Both the position numbers and the translations under genes were made by a program. From the NCBI GenBank assembly GCA_026418655.1, contig JAOAAW010000105.1, forward strand, positions 1-23,570: DNA of 23,570 bases, given 5' to 3'. The notes under the pieces were generated by a model. It had not been told where the DNA came from and ran no database searches. It worked only from the letters and a program-made list of their open reading frames with translations. This document shows, in pieces, positions 15,394 through 23,330 of the stretch (the first letter of the stretch is position 1; each line of letters opens with the position of its first letter). Source of the DNA: a bacterium (lineage in GTDB: Bacteria; Ratteibacteria; UBA8468; B48-G9; DTJG01).

Positions 15394-16683
15394 ATGGAAA
15401 AAGGAGATACAAAGTGGTTTGTCCATGATAGATTTGGTATGTTCATTCACTGGGGAATATATGCAATGCCTGCAAGACATGAATGGGTGAAACATCATGA
15501 AGAAATTCCTGATGAAAAATATGATATTTATTTCAAACATTTCAATCCCGACCTTTTTAATGCTTCAGAGTGGGCAAGGATGGCAAAACAGGCAGGAATG
15601 AAGTATGCGGTTATAACAACGAAACACCATGATGGCTTCTGCCTTTTTGATAGCAAATACACTGATTATAAGGCAACCAATACACCTGCAAAAAGGGATT
15701 TAATAAGAGAGTTTGTTGATGCTTTCAGAAGTGAAGGACTGAAAATTGGATTTTATTATTCGCTTATTGACTGGCATCATCCACACTTCACAATAGATAG
15801 CATTCACCCATTGAGAAATCATCCTGATAAAGAAAAACTCAATAAATCTCGCGATATGAAAAAATATACTGAATACCTTCATAATCAGGTGAGAGAACTC
15901 CTTACAAACTATGGAAAAATTGATATCATCTGGTGTGATTTCAGTTATCCGGCAGGACCAAAAAGGCCTGCTGGCTGGATAGGAAAAGGCAGGCAGGATT
16001 GGGACAGCGAAAATCTTGTGAAAATGATTCGTTCTCTACAGCCACATATATTGCTCAACAACCGACTTGACCTTCCTGACCAGTGGGACTTTTTAACTCC
16101 TGAACAGATTGATGTTCCAGAACCGCTCACAGTGGAAGGACAACCAGTGGTCTGGGAGGCATGCCATACATTTTCTGGCTCATGGGGATACCACAGGGAT
16201 CAGGAATCCTGGAAGAGTGTAGATGTCCTGATAAGGATGCTTATTGATATTGTAAGTAAAGGTGGAAATTTGCTTTTGAATGTCGGACCCACAGGCCGAG
16301 GAGAATTTGACAATAGAACTATTGAACGACTTACTGGTATAGGAGAGTGGATGAAAAGACATAGCAGGGCAATCTATGGATGCACAAAAGCTCCTGATGA
16401 ATTCAAAACTCCGAAGGATTGCAGATTAACATATAATCCTGAAACAAAACGGCTGTATATTCATATATTTTCCTGGCCTTTCAGATTCTTGCAGGTTGAT
16501 TTTGGGGACAGAATTGAGTATGCACAGCTGCTTAATGATGGTTCAGAAATCCCTGTTAAAAAAGTTGAATATCCTTATGTAAGGTCAGGCAAAGAAGAAG
16601 AAATCGTAATGACAACGCTTTTTCTTCCAGTGAAAAAACCGGATGTATGTGTGCCTGTGATAGAGGTCTTCTTGAAGGAATAG
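15394..16683 (+). CDS. GH29 alpha-L-fucosidase
   Basis: 429 aa, compact for the family. The start W-F-V-H-D-R-F-G-M-F-I-H-W-G is the classic GH29 opening. T-K-H78-H-D-G-F82 is the fucose-binding signature, and Asp182 in I-I-W-C-D-F is the expected nucleophile of this retaining enzyme. G-G-N-L-L-L-N-V-G-P-T-G-R-G closes the barrel. It releases terminal alpha-L-fucose from oligosaccharides. No signal peptide, hence cytoplasmic or periplasmically unprocessed substrate uptake is implied, as for the GH20 enzyme. AAGGGAGG precedes ATG 15394. It stands alone on the plus strand and ends 1 nt before the convergent L,D-transpeptidase gene, so any terminator must lie inside coding DNA. The acid/base residue varies in this family and is not assigned here. 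Confidence 0.93.
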   Translation: MEKGDTKWFVHDRFGMFIHWGIYAMPARHEWVKHHEEIPDEKYDIYFKHFNPDLFNASEWARMAKQAGMKYAVITTKHHDGFCLFDSKYTDYKATNTPAKRDLIREFVDAFRSEGLKIGFYYSLIDWHHPHFTIDSIHPLRNHPDKEKLNKSRDMKKYTEYLHNQVRELLTNYGKIDIIWCDFSYPAGPKRPAGWIGKGRQDWDSENLVKMIRSLQPHILLNNRLDLPDQWDFLTPEQIDVPEPLTVEGQPVVWEACHTFSGSWGYHRDQESWKSVDVLIRMLIDIVSKGGNLLLNVGPTGRGEFDNRTIERLTGIGEWMKRHSRAIYGCTKAPDEFKTPKDCRLTYNPETKRLYIHIFSWPFRFLQVDFGDRIEYAQLLNDGSEIPVKKVEYPYVRSGKEEEIVMTTLFLPVKKPDVCVPVIEVFLKE

Positions 16684-16684
16684 T

Positions 16685-18274
16685 TTATTTTACAAGTTCT
16701 CCAATGATTTTGTATGTGCCGTTTTCTTTTGCGAGATAAAGATTTTTTCTTGTTGTGCTTTTAAGATTGTTTGATTCATATCTCTGTATTGTATCAAGAA
16801 GAAACACATAGCCAAATTCAGTATTGCCATAGGGAACAATCACTGGGTTTTTTAATTCAACTTTCACAAATCGCTTGTCTTTGTTTACCCTTTTTTTATA
16901 TTCAGCCCATGTTTTCTTGTCCTTTCCATCGCTCCTGAAATTTTCACCATAAAAAGAAAGGTATTTTTCGGTTTCAAGATTCTCCCATGATTTTTTCCAT
17001 TGCTGTAGTGTTTCCCAAACCTGATCCACTTCTGTAAGTCTCATGTCCTTTGTCTGTTTTACAATATGAATGTAGGTTCTTCCGGGCTCTATAAACTGGC
17101 TGATTTTTTGAAAATCACTGTCATTTACAACAACACAACCTTCACTGTTGTAAGGTGGTCTTTCTATCGGTGTACCGTGAAGCCAGATACCACTACCATC
17201 TTTATCCAATCTTCTTGAAAGATAATCAGGAAAATCAAGAACATAAGCACCTGCTCCATATTTCGGCTCAAGCTTTTCTCCTGGAATAAATGCCTTTATC
17301 AAAAAAGTTCCTTCTGGTGTGGCAAGGTCCCCTGGTCTTTTTTTATCTTCCATGTTTTTTCCTGTTGTGCAGGGAACCTCAAGGATTTTTGTAATCTGGG
17401 TTCCTTCATATTGATAAACTCCGAGATGTTGTAAGGATTTATCAACAATCAGAAATCTATAGGGTTCAATGTCTAACCGCGAACTGAGTATTATTCTTTC
17501 TGGTAATTTTGATTTTTCAATTACAGGCTTTTGAATTTCAGGTTTTTTTAAGGCAATCATCGGACGTTTTTTCTCTTTTATCTTTTCTATCTCAGCAAGA
17601 TATAGATCCTTTTTCCCCTGTTTTTTATAAACTTCGGCAAGTTTTTGCCTCAGCTCAGCATCCTCTTTTTCTGCTAAAAGTTTATAAAGAATATTTACAG
17701 CTTCATCATACATTTTATTCTGCATCAGCGCTCTGACAAGGTAATTTATTGTTTCCTCCTTCCTGTTTCCAAGTTCCATTGATTTTGAGAGGGCTTCTAT
17801 ACCCTGAATAGTGTTACCAGTACCCAGATAAAGACGTCCAAGGTCATCAAAAAATCCAGGATTTTTTGGATTGAGACAGGTCAATGCCTGATAAATGTAT
17901 ATTCGATCTTGAAGATTGTAGGCAGTATTTAGTTTTTTCTCAAAATATTTTGAAGCATCAACAGGTGCGGTTTGCAAGAGTTCCTGTATTAGAAAATCAG
18001 CTTGCCGGTCATTGTGAATTTTTTTATAAACAAGATAAATCTCTGTTTTTGCCGGTACTTCTCCAAGGCCTATCCTTGCCAGCTCATAATATTTTTCCTG
18101 CAAAGAAATGTCTCTGGGATTTTCAATGATGCTTTTCTCGTATTCCTGCAGGGCTTTCAGGATATGCTGCTGCGCTCTTTCCTGATGAGTAACAGAACAG
18201 CCAGCGATAAAAATTATGAAAACACTACCTTTTATTACTCTTGCCAGATTTTTCTTATTCAATAGATATCGCAT
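16685..18274 (-). CDS. Csd6/Pgp2-like L,D-transpeptidase/carboxypeptidase lipoprotein with TPR-like repeats
   Basis: 529 aa. A lipoprotein signal ends in I-A-G-C26, so the mature protein is probably lipid-anchored in the periplasm. Residues about 30-230 are TPR-like helical repeats (N-P-K-N-P-G-F-F-D-D-L-G-R-L-Y and similar). Residues about 270-405 are a YkuD domain: D-K-S-L-Q-H-L-G-V-Y, A-T-P-E-G-T-F, H366-G-T-P and S-E-G-C380, the catalytic Cys. The residues after the Cys (V-V-V-N-D) follow the YafK type and lack the Arg of ErfK types. Residues about 410-529 are an NTF2-like domain, as in Helicobacter Csd6 and Campylobacter Pgp2, which trim peptidoglycan peptides and set cell shape. The gene start overlaps the ferredoxin gene end by 20 nt and has no clear ribosome site, suggesting coupling. 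Well supported. Confidence 0.85.
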   Translation of the reverse strand: MRYLLNKKNLARVIKGSVFIIFIAGCSVTHQERAQQHILKALQEYEKSIIENPRDISLQEKYYELARIGLGEVPAKTEIYLVYKKIHNDRQADFLIQELLQTAPVDASKYFEKKLNTAYNLQDRIYIYQALTCLNPKNPGFFDDLGRLYLGTGNTIQGIEALSKSMELGNRKEETINYLVRALMQNKMYDEAVNILYKLLAEKEDAELRQKLAEVYKKQGKKDLYLAEIEKIKEKKRPMIALKKPEIQKPVIEKSKLPERIILSSRLDIEPYRFLIVDKSLQHLGVYQYEGTQITKILEVPCTTGKNMEDKKRPGDLATPEGTFLIKAFIPGEKLEPKYGAGAYVLDFPDYLSRRLDKDGSGIWLHGTPIERPPYNSEGCVVVNDSDFQKISQFIEPGRTYIHIVKQTKDMRLTEVDQVWETLQQWKKSWENLETEKYLSFYGENFRSDGKDKKTWAEYKKRVNKDKRFVKVELKNPVIVPYGNTEFGYVFLLDTIQRYESNNLKSTTRKNLYLAKENGTYKIIGELVK

Positions 18275-18440
18275 CTACTGGACAATTTTCTGCGGCTTCC
18301 TTTGCGCATTCTTCATGTTCTGCTGGTACTGGGTCAACGATAACCTTTGCTACTGTATCTCCCATCTCAAATACTTCAGGGCAATTATCAGCACAAAGCC
18401 CGCAACCAGTGCAGGTATTTTCATCTATTTTTACTTTCAT
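18255..18440 (-). CDS. Monocluster [4Fe-4S] ferredoxin (Thermotoga type)
   Basis: 61 aa. C10-T-G-C13-G-L-C16-A-D-N-C20 and later C45 and C53-P-V match the Thermotoga maritima-type ferredoxin. There the first, second and third Cys plus the last one bind the [4Fe-4S] cluster, while C20 and C45 equivalents form a disulfide. The acidic middle and V-D-A-I-S-I-E end are typical. It is a cytoplasmic low-potential electron carrier and could supply the HgdC-like activator coded at 19734-20489, though it is in a different operon. AGGAGG lies 8 nt before ATG 18440, behind a consensus promoter. The 3' end overlaps the L,D-transpeptidase gene by 20 nt. Confidence 0.93.
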   Translation of the reverse strand: MKVKIDENTCTGCGLCADNCPEVFEMGDTVAKVIVDPVPAEHEECAKEAAENCPVDAISIE

Positions 18441-18470
18441 CCATTTCCTCCTGTTAGTAAAAACTCAAAA

Positions 18471-18499
18471 ATTTTACAAAAATTTTTCTGTTCTGTCAA
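18471..18499 (-). promoter_or_regulatory. Sigma-70-type promoter for the ferredoxin operon
   Basis: On the minus strand TTGACA (18499-18494), 17 nt, TAAAAT (18476-18471). Start near 18464, leader about 24 nt carrying AGGAGG. Full -35 consensus and 5/6 at -10. Confidence 0.75.
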
Positions 18500-18515
18500 A
18501 AAAAAATGATAGAGA

Positions 18516-18543
18516 TTGACCGATGAGAAAATTTTAGTAAAAT
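18516..18543 (+). promoter_or_regulatory. Sigma-70-type promoter for the ACR3 gene
   Basis: TTGACC (18516-18521), 16 nt, TAAAAT (18538-18543). Start near 18550 would leave a leader of about 130 nt before ATG 18682, far longer than the other leaders here. Back to back with the ferredoxin promoter, 17 nt between the -35 boxes. Confidence 0.55.
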
Positions 18544-18567
18544 ATGTGAATCATTTATCCACTGTTG

Positions 18568-18622
18568 CTTTGAATAAATAAAACACAGCATCTCTGTAAA
18601 TGAAATATGACGCAATTCAAAG
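18568..18622 (+). repeat. Inverted repeat in the ACR3 leader
   Basis: CTTTGAAT (18568-18575) and ATTCAAAG (18615-18622) are perfect 8-bp arms around 39 nt, which contain a small ACAG-N5-CTGT hairpin. It could fold in the leader RNA or be two half-sites for a regulator. No known riboswitch was recognised in the 18550-18681 leader. Tentative. Confidence 0.35.
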
Positions 18623-18681
18623 TTTTAATACACGCAAAAAAATGAAAGATTAATGGCAAACAAGCAAAATGGGAGGTAAAA

Positions 18682-19731
18682 ATGCCGGATGACATAAAGA
18701 AACTTTCTCTTCTGGACAGATTTTTAACGCTTTGGATTTTTCTCGCAATGGCATCCGGTATCTTTATCGGGTATTTTATACCATCAGTAACCCAGTTTAT
18801 AACATCCCTGCAGGCAGGAACAACATCTATTCCCATTGCAATCGGGCTTATTCTTATGATGTATCCACCGCTTGCAAAGGTTAAGTATGAAGAGATGTCA
18901 AAGATTTTCAGAAACAAAAAACTTCTGTTTATATCACTGCTCAATAATTGGATTATAGGACCACTGCTGATGTTTCTTCTTGCTATTATATTTCTGAAAC
19001 ACTGGCCTGAATATATGATTGGCGTGATTATTGTAGGACTTGCTCGCTGTATTGCTATGGTCATTGTATGGAACGAACTTGCAGATGGAGATAGAGAACT
19101 CGCAGTAGGTTTGGTGGCTTTCAATGCCCTTTTTCAGGTTTTGTTTTATGCGGTGTATATTTTCGTATTTATAACAATCTTCCTGAACGCCCTAGGGCTT
19201 GTTAAGGGAATGAATATTCATATTTCTATGGCAGAGGCAGCAAAAACTGTCTTTATATATCTTGGAATTCCCTTTCTTGCAGGCATAATGACAAGATACA
19301 TATTGATAAAAAACAGGGGAAAACAATGGTACGAAAGCATTTTTATACCAAGAATAAACCCAATAACACTTGTGGCGTTACTATTCACGATTGTGGTAAT
19401 GTTTTCCTTGAAAGGTGACTACATTATCAGGCAGCCTCTGCATGTTTTTCTTATTGCAATTCCACTCACACTGTATTTTTTTATCATGTGGTTTGCGACA
19501 TTTTTCATCGTCAAGAAAATTGGCGCAAGATATGGAGAGACAGTGGCAGTTTCATTCACTGCAGCGAGTAATGATTTTGAACTTGCAATTGCTGTGGCAG
19601 TTGCAATATTTGGGATTGGTTCAGGTCAGGCATTCGCAACGGTTATTGGTCCACTCATTGAAGTACCCGTTCTGATATTCCTTGTGAATGTGGCTTTGTT
19701 TTTCAAAAAAAAGTATTTTATAAGCAGTTAA
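18682..19731 (+). CDS. acr3: ACR3-family arsenite efflux transporter
   Basis: 349 aa with about ten hydrophobic segments, the usual ACR3 layout in the bile/arsenite/riboflavin transporter superfamily. The conserved Cys123 in G-L-A-R-C-I-A-M-V-I-V-W-N (TM4) and the Glu in A-S-N-D-F-E-L-A-I-A-V-A (TM9) are both present; both are needed for As(III) export in studied members. It expels arsenite, and sometimes antimonite, through the inner membrane using the proton gradient. GGGAGG precedes ATG 18682. No arsR, arsC or arsM lies beside it, so regulation must be distant, by leader RNA, or absent. Ends 2 nt before the convergent HgdC-like gene. Family call very sure. Confidence 0.93.
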   Translation: MPDDIKKLSLLDRFLTLWIFLAMASGIFIGYFIPSVTQFITSLQAGTTSIPIAIGLILMMYPPLAKVKYEEMSKIFRNKKLLFISLLNNWIIGPLLMFLLAIIFLKHWPEYMIGVIIVGLARCIAMVIVWNELADGDRELAVGLVAFNALFQVLFYAVYIFVFITIFLNALGLVKGMNIHISMAEAAKTVFIYLGIPFLAGIMTRYILIKNRGKQWYESIFIPRINPITLVALLFTIVVMFSLKGDYIIRQPLHVFLIAIPLTLYFFIMWFATFFIVKKIGARYGETVAVSFTAASNDFELAIAVAVAIFGIGSGQAFATVIGPLIEVPVLIFLVNVALFFKKKYFISS

Positions 19732-19733
19732 AT

Positions 19734-20489
19734 CTAACTTAATGCAGCGCCAAATGCAACAACGAATTGGGGGTTGGGAAGAATTTGAATGTTTCTCTGA
19801 CTGACTTTTTCTATGCACTCCTTCAGTCCTGGAATGATTGCTCCACCGCCACAAAAGACAATCGGGCTTTCCCTTTTGAAATGATTTATCATCGTTGAAA
19901 TCCGAGAAGCAATAGCATTCAAAATTCCTGCCGCAATATTTTCCTTCTTCTCATTGTGGGCAATGAGCGAAACAACCTCACTTTCAGCAAAAACACTGCA
20001 TGTTGCGTTAATTACAACTGGCTTTGTTGCCTTAAGTGCAAGTTGCCCCAATCCATATATATCTGTTTCAAGAACAGATGCCATCATCTCAAGAAATCTT
20101 CCTGTGCCTGCTGCGCATTTATCATTCATAAGAAAATCCACAACCTCTCCATCCCTATCAACTTCTATGGTTTTTGTATCCTGTCCACCAATATCTATGA
20201 TAAGACATGCCTTTTGCCCGGAGAGATGAAAAGCAGCCTTTGCTGCTGCAGAAATTTCTGTTACGGTCTTATGGGCGGATGAAAAAATATGTCTGCCATA
20301 ACCTGTGGAAACAATTTTTTCAAGTTGTGAAAATTCAATCCCTGCGTTCTTCAATGCTTCCATAAGTATATTTTCTGCAATTTTCTCAGGCATTGGACCT
20401 GAACGTGACATTGTCATTGAAACAGGCTGCGTATCTCTGACAACAACACACTTGGTCATCACCGAGCCAATATCAATCCCTGCCTTCAA
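19734..20489 (-). CDS. HgdC/BadF-type ATP-dependent activator (archerase-like) with bridging [4Fe-4S] site
   Basis: 251 aa, the length of 2-hydroxyglutaryl-CoA dehydratase activator HgdC. ASKHA ATPase motifs are G-I-D-I-G-S (phosphate 1), I-I-D-I-G-G-Q-D-T (phosphate 2) and F-C-G-G-G-A. Cys125 (K-C-A-A-G-T-G-R-F) and Cys164 (A-T-C-S-V-F-A-E-S-E) match the two Cys per subunit that hold one [4Fe-4S] cluster between the subunits of the dimer. Such proteins use ATP to push one electron at very low potential into an HgdB-type partner, here the gene 9 nt upstream. The start is TTG at 20489, backed by AGGAGG 5 nt before it; no ATG lies in a better place. It is the last gene of the operon. Partner could be a dehydratase or a double-cubane protein. 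Confidence 0.92.
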   Translation of the reverse strand: MKAGIDIGSVMTKCVVVRDTQPVSMTMSRSGPMPEKIAENILMEALKNAGIEFSQLEKIVSTGYGRHIFSSAHKTVTEISAAAKAAFHLSGQKACLIIDIGGQDTKTIEVDRDGEVVDFLMNDKCAAGTGRFLEMMASVLETDIYGLGQLALKATKPVVINATCSVFAESEVVSLIAHNEKKENIAAGILNAIASRISTMINHFKRESPIVFCGGGAIIPGLKECIEKVSQRNIQILPNPQFVVAFGAALS

Positions 20490-20494
20490 AACAA

Positions 20495-20500
20495 CCTCCT
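20495..20500 (-). promoter_or_regulatory. Ribosome site supporting a TTG start
   Basis: AGGAGG on the minus strand lies 5 nt before TTG 20489, the start of the HgdC-like gene. Confidence 0.7.
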
Positions 20501-21749
20501 ATTTACTATGTATCTCAAGCATTTCTCTAAATGCTTCAAATCTGGTTTTCAATTGTCCGGTGTCTTCTTTACTGAGGTCTGTTTTTATGGAAATAAAGGG
20601 CACATTTTCCTGTTTCAGAGCCTGTCTGATGATTGCTGTCTGGATGTCAAAAACCTGGCACAATCTTAAATTGTAATAAATCACTCCATCAAGATTATAC
20701 TTTTTCACGGTATCAATGATAAGATTTATCATTTTTTCAAGATTTAACAAACACGGACATATACTGCCAGCAATGTTTTTAAGTGTCAATGCCCTTATGA
20801 GACCTGATTCAGTTTCTTCATCAATCTCCACTGGATTATAAAACCTTCCAAAAGATGTACACTGAATATCAGCTGCAATTGATAGTCCGGATTTTTCAAT
20901 CACATCAATTATTTTGAAATTTGGGAAAATCACAGGTGTTCCGGCAAGAAGAACCTTTGGTCTGCCACATGTTCTTTTATCTTCTTTTGCAGATGCTTCT
21001 TTGTAAACCTTTTCAGCAGAGATGTTCCACAAATCTATATCCATAAAAAAGGACGCGTAAATCATTATGTAATAATCAAAACTATTGATCGCATCAGGGT
21101 TTTTTGTTCTCAACTGATATATTTTCCTGAAAATCTCTGTGCGTTTATTTGTTTTCTGGCAGGCAGAAATGAGTTCCTTCCTGCCTGCAGAATAGTTAAA
21201 TCTTTTCTTAAGAAAATCAAAAAAATCTCTGTATTTTCTTTCCCAGATATCAGCATTTTTTAAATAATCAGCATCCCTTCCCGGATCAAGAAAATATATA
21301 TCAATTAAAGGCGAAAGCATTTCTGCAAGTTTTGTCTTCGGGTCGCAGGTTCCAGGAACGACTACAATTTCAAATTTATCATAAAATCCACTATAAAATT
21401 TTCCGCAGACGGACTTAACCACTGGACAGATATCACCCGGGGAAACTTCTTCACCTGCCTGTGTCCATATCTGATCTTCACAACACAACCTCACAGGATG
21501 AAGGGAACATGCAATAATTATCTCTTCCGGGACAATGCTACAAAAGTAGCCAACAAGCGGTTTTTCTGTGTCAACAAACTTTTTAGTTTCAAAATCAATA
21601 ATGGCTTGATAAAATGTTTCCATGCAAGGATTTTCTGTTTCTTGTAAATATTCAATTGACTCAGAAGAAATATTATTGACTATGCCTCTGTTGGAGGCAA
21701 ACCCTTTAAAAATTGTTTCCCGATACCGGTCAAGGAATTTTTTTTGCAT
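20499..21749 (-). CDS. HgdB/DccP-like iron-sulfur protein (2-hydroxyacyl-CoA dehydratase D-component family)
   Basis: 416 aa from ATG 21749. AGGAG 8 nt before it supports this start, and the open frame further upstream lies within the NapH-like gene. It has the two-domain family layout. The N-terminal domain has G-Y-F-C70-S-I-V-P-E-E, D-I-C108-P-V-V-K-S and G-T-C135-D-P-K-T-K. The C-terminal domain has I-Q-C297, S-I-C331-P-C333 and N-L-R-L-C364. In dehydratases two such subunits form a heterodimer; here only one is coded. In double-cubane cluster proteins (DccP) one polypeptide supplies three Cys per domain to an [8Fe-9S] cluster and pairs with an HgdC-like reductase. The 3+3 Cys pattern (C70/C108/C135 and C297/C331 or C333/C364) fits that, but the ligand choice is inference. 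Overlaps the upstream gene by 20 nt. Confidence 0.8.
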   Translation of the reverse strand: MQKKFLDRYRETIFKGFASNRGIVNNISSESIEYLQETENPCMETFYQAIIDFETKKFVDTEKPLVGYFCSIVPEEIIIACSLHPVRLCCEDQIWTQAGEEVSPGDICPVVKSVCGKFYSGFYDKFEIVVVPGTCDPKTKLAEMLSPLIDIYFLDPGRDADYLKNADIWERKYRDFFDFLKKRFNYSAGRKELISACQKTNKRTEIFRKIYQLRTKNPDAINSFDYYIMIYASFFMDIDLWNISAEKVYKEASAKEDKRTCGRPKVLLAGTPVIFPNFKIIDVIEKSGLSIAADIQCTSFGRFYNPVEIDEETESGLIRALTLKNIAGSICPCLLNLEKMINLIIDTVKKYNLDGVIYYNLRLCQVFDIQTAIIRQALKQENVPFISIKTDLSKEDTGQLKTRFEAFREMLEIHSK

Positions 21750-22782
21750 CCTTTGTTCTCCTGAAAAAATCTTTGCTCTGTATTCTTTTACCGAAAAATC
21801 TTGCGGTAAGACAATCTTCTCTTGGACATACATCAACACATCTAAAACACATGATGCATGCATTCTGATTATAGATGCCGTCCTTATTCATTTCATACAT
21901 CTTTGTCAGTCCCATGGGACAGCAATCCGCACAATACCCACATTTGATACACTTTATGGCTTTTTTATGCAACTCAACACCCGCTCCCTTATTGAACCAT
22001 GAATTAATAAGACCTACAGGGCACATATGACACCAGACTCTCCTTCCAAAATAAAAGGCAGCAATAAACAATCCCAAAACAATCCAGGCAAGTATTGTAA
22101 ATGTGGTGGTGATACCGGTGGAAAAATCCTTCCAGTTTGGCTTAATCAAGCCAAACATCGGGCATATCAATCGCGCCGGACATATCTGGCAATAGGGCAA
22201 AAACCAGTAACATTGATACCTTGCAAAATTAGGCATTCCAATAATGGTGGAAATGGCAAGCGCTATTACCATAATTCCGTAGCCAGTAAAAGAAAGATTC
22301 ATCCTGAAATTTTGCGGAAATCTTCTGAGAGGGATATTCATCTTTCTTCTTAAAAATGTCAGAAAATCCCCAACAGTACCTATTGGACATACCCAGCCGC
22401 ACCACATTCTACCAAAAATAAAACATAGCAGAATAAAAAGCGTGATGTAAGGAAGAAGATACTTTATCTGAGTTTGCCATGTGAGATTTTCTGAGAAAAA
22501 ATGAAGTATGCATGCCTTGAATAAACCGCCTTTAGGATTAAACCTGCATACAAGAGAAGGCGGGTAATTTTCAATTACAGGTGTTGCTCCTGAAGGCCAG
22601 AGAATACTACCTTTTTCAAACTGCGTTGTGGATATTTTTCCTGCTGGCGCTTGTAATGAAGGGAAAAAAGACTGCTCGGTTTCATAAGAGCCCTTCCATT
22701 CCTTGAAAATATAAGCGCCATAAACGAGAAGTATCAAGCTGACAACCTGAAAAATTCTCCTGGTGATTGTAATTTTGTTCAT
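21730..22782 (-). CDS. NapH/RdxA-like membrane polyferredoxin
   Basis: 350 aa from ATG 22782, which overlaps the upstream stop codon as ATGA. That coupling favours it over a start 26 codons earlier. About four or five membrane helices (12-28, 108-125, 165-182, 225-245) are seen. Two C-x3-C-P or C-x2-C-P motifs at membrane edges are C128-G-W-V-C132-P and C251-H-M-C254-P, as in NapH, NosR and CcoG/RdxA. C198-x2-C201-P and C207-P form an extra Cys cluster. Two classical ferredoxin clusters lie at C278/C281/C284/C288 and C309/C312/C315/C319. Family members pass electrons between the quinone pool or cytoplasm and an exported partner. No napG, nosZ or ccb3 gene is near. Position beside the HgdB/C pair suggests it is its electron source or sink (inference). 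Confidence 0.85.
   Translation of the reverse strand: MNKITITRRIFQVVSLILLVYGAYIFKEWKGSYETEQSFFPSLQAPAGKISTTQFEKGSILWPSGATPVIENYPPSLVCRFNPKGGLFKACILHFFSENLTWQTQIKYLLPYITLFILLCFIFGRMWCGWVCPIGTVGDFLTFLRRKMNIPLRRFPQNFRMNLSFTGYGIMVIALAISTIIGMPNFARYQCYWFLPYCQICPARLICPMFGLIKPNWKDFSTGITTTFTILAWIVLGLFIAAFYFGRRVWCHMCPVGLINSWFNKGAGVELHKKAIKCIKCGYCADCCPMGLTKMYEMNKDGIYNQNACIMCFRCVDVCPREDCLTARFFGKRIQSKDFFRRTKDAKKIP
21758..21762 (-). promoter_or_regulatory. Ribosome site that decides the start at 21749
   Basis: AGGAG on the minus strand, 8 nt before ATG 21749, inside the 3' end of the NapH-like gene. Confidence 0.65.
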
Positions 22783-23321
22783 TTTCTTTGAATCCTGATG
22801 GTTCTCAATGTTCTCAAAATTGTCAAGAAAATTAAAATCAAGGCAGGAAGTAAATACCACCAGTATCTTATACTGGCACTTCTATCAACCCTTACATTTA
22901 TCTGTCCCACTGACACATCCATACTTTCCACTGTTTTACCGGCCCCGGGCACAACAAAAGATATGGTGGGAAGGACAGATGCATCAGTAAAAGATTTTTT
23001 TCTTCTTACTTTATCTCCGTATAAAATAGCATACCTTGTTTTTCTCTGGCTGCTTGCTGGAAAAACTATTTCTGCACTCAAAATTGAACCATCAGGCCAT
23101 TTTTCAATCACAGTAATTTTTGAAATAACTTCCTTTTCTGTGCTTTTATCTATTACAAGAATATTGTCTGGGTCAGGCACTGATAATGGAGGAAAAAACA
23201 CTGTACCGGCAACATAAAAATCACCTGCAATGGCAGGATATTCAAATTCTATAGGGATTTCATCTGCTTCTAAAACAAAAGCATACAAGACAAATAAGAA
23301 AAACAGGAAGATTTTTTTCAT
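22779..23321 (-). CDS. Exported, membrane-anchored RIFT-barrel-like beta protein
   Basis: 180 aa. Residues 1-19 are a signal peptide, 153-170 a single membrane helix followed by a basic tail (R-x2-R-x3-R-K), so the middle faces the periplasm or outside. The domain at about 25-105 has I-A-G-D-F-Y-V-A-G, D-P-D-N-I-L-V-I-D, E-K-W75-P-D-G-S79 and Y-A-I-L-Y-G. The W-P-D-G-S and preceding segment resemble the N-terminal RIFT-barrel domain of PcRGLX/YetA-type exo-rhamnogalacturonan lyase-like proteins. No catalytic domain follows, so an enzyme is unlikely; a binding or scaffold role is more natural. The ribosome site is weak. It starts 9 nt after the CBM9-like gene and ends in ATGA overlap with the NapH-like gene. 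Fold call tentative, topology firm. Confidence 0.55.
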   Translation of the reverse strand: MKKIFLFFLFVLYAFVLEADEIPIEFEYPAIAGDFYVAGTVFFPPLSVPDPDNILVIDKSTEKEVISKITVIEKWPDGSILSAEIVFPASSQRKTRYAILYGDKVRRKKSFTDASVLPTISFVVPGAGKTVESMDVSVGQINVRVDRSASIRYWWYLLPALILIFLTILRTLRTIRIQRK

Positions 23322-23330
23322 CTCTTTGAA

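Noticed and set aside
16678..16690. Bidirectional terminator between the fucosidase and transpeptidase genes
   Set aside because: The gap is one base and no hairpin was seen at the junction.
18441..18681. RNA gene or small ORF in the largest gap
   Set aside because: Only two back-to-back promoters and a leader repeat were found; no tRNA-like fold, known riboswitch motif or ORF with a ribosome site.
18682..19731. Bile-acid/sodium symporter instead of ACR3
   Set aside because: The A-R-C-I-A-M-V-I-V-W and N-D-F-E-L-A-I-A motifs are specific to ACR3 within that superfamily.
21750..21863. Longer N-terminus for the HgdB-like protein
   Set aside because: It would lie inside the NapH-like frame, has no ribosome site of its own, and the family-like sequence begins after ATG 21749.
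22783..22860. Longer N-terminus for the NapH-like protein
   Set aside because: The extension overlaps the RIFT-like gene. ATG 22782 forms an ATGA overlap with its stop, and the first membrane helix follows directly.
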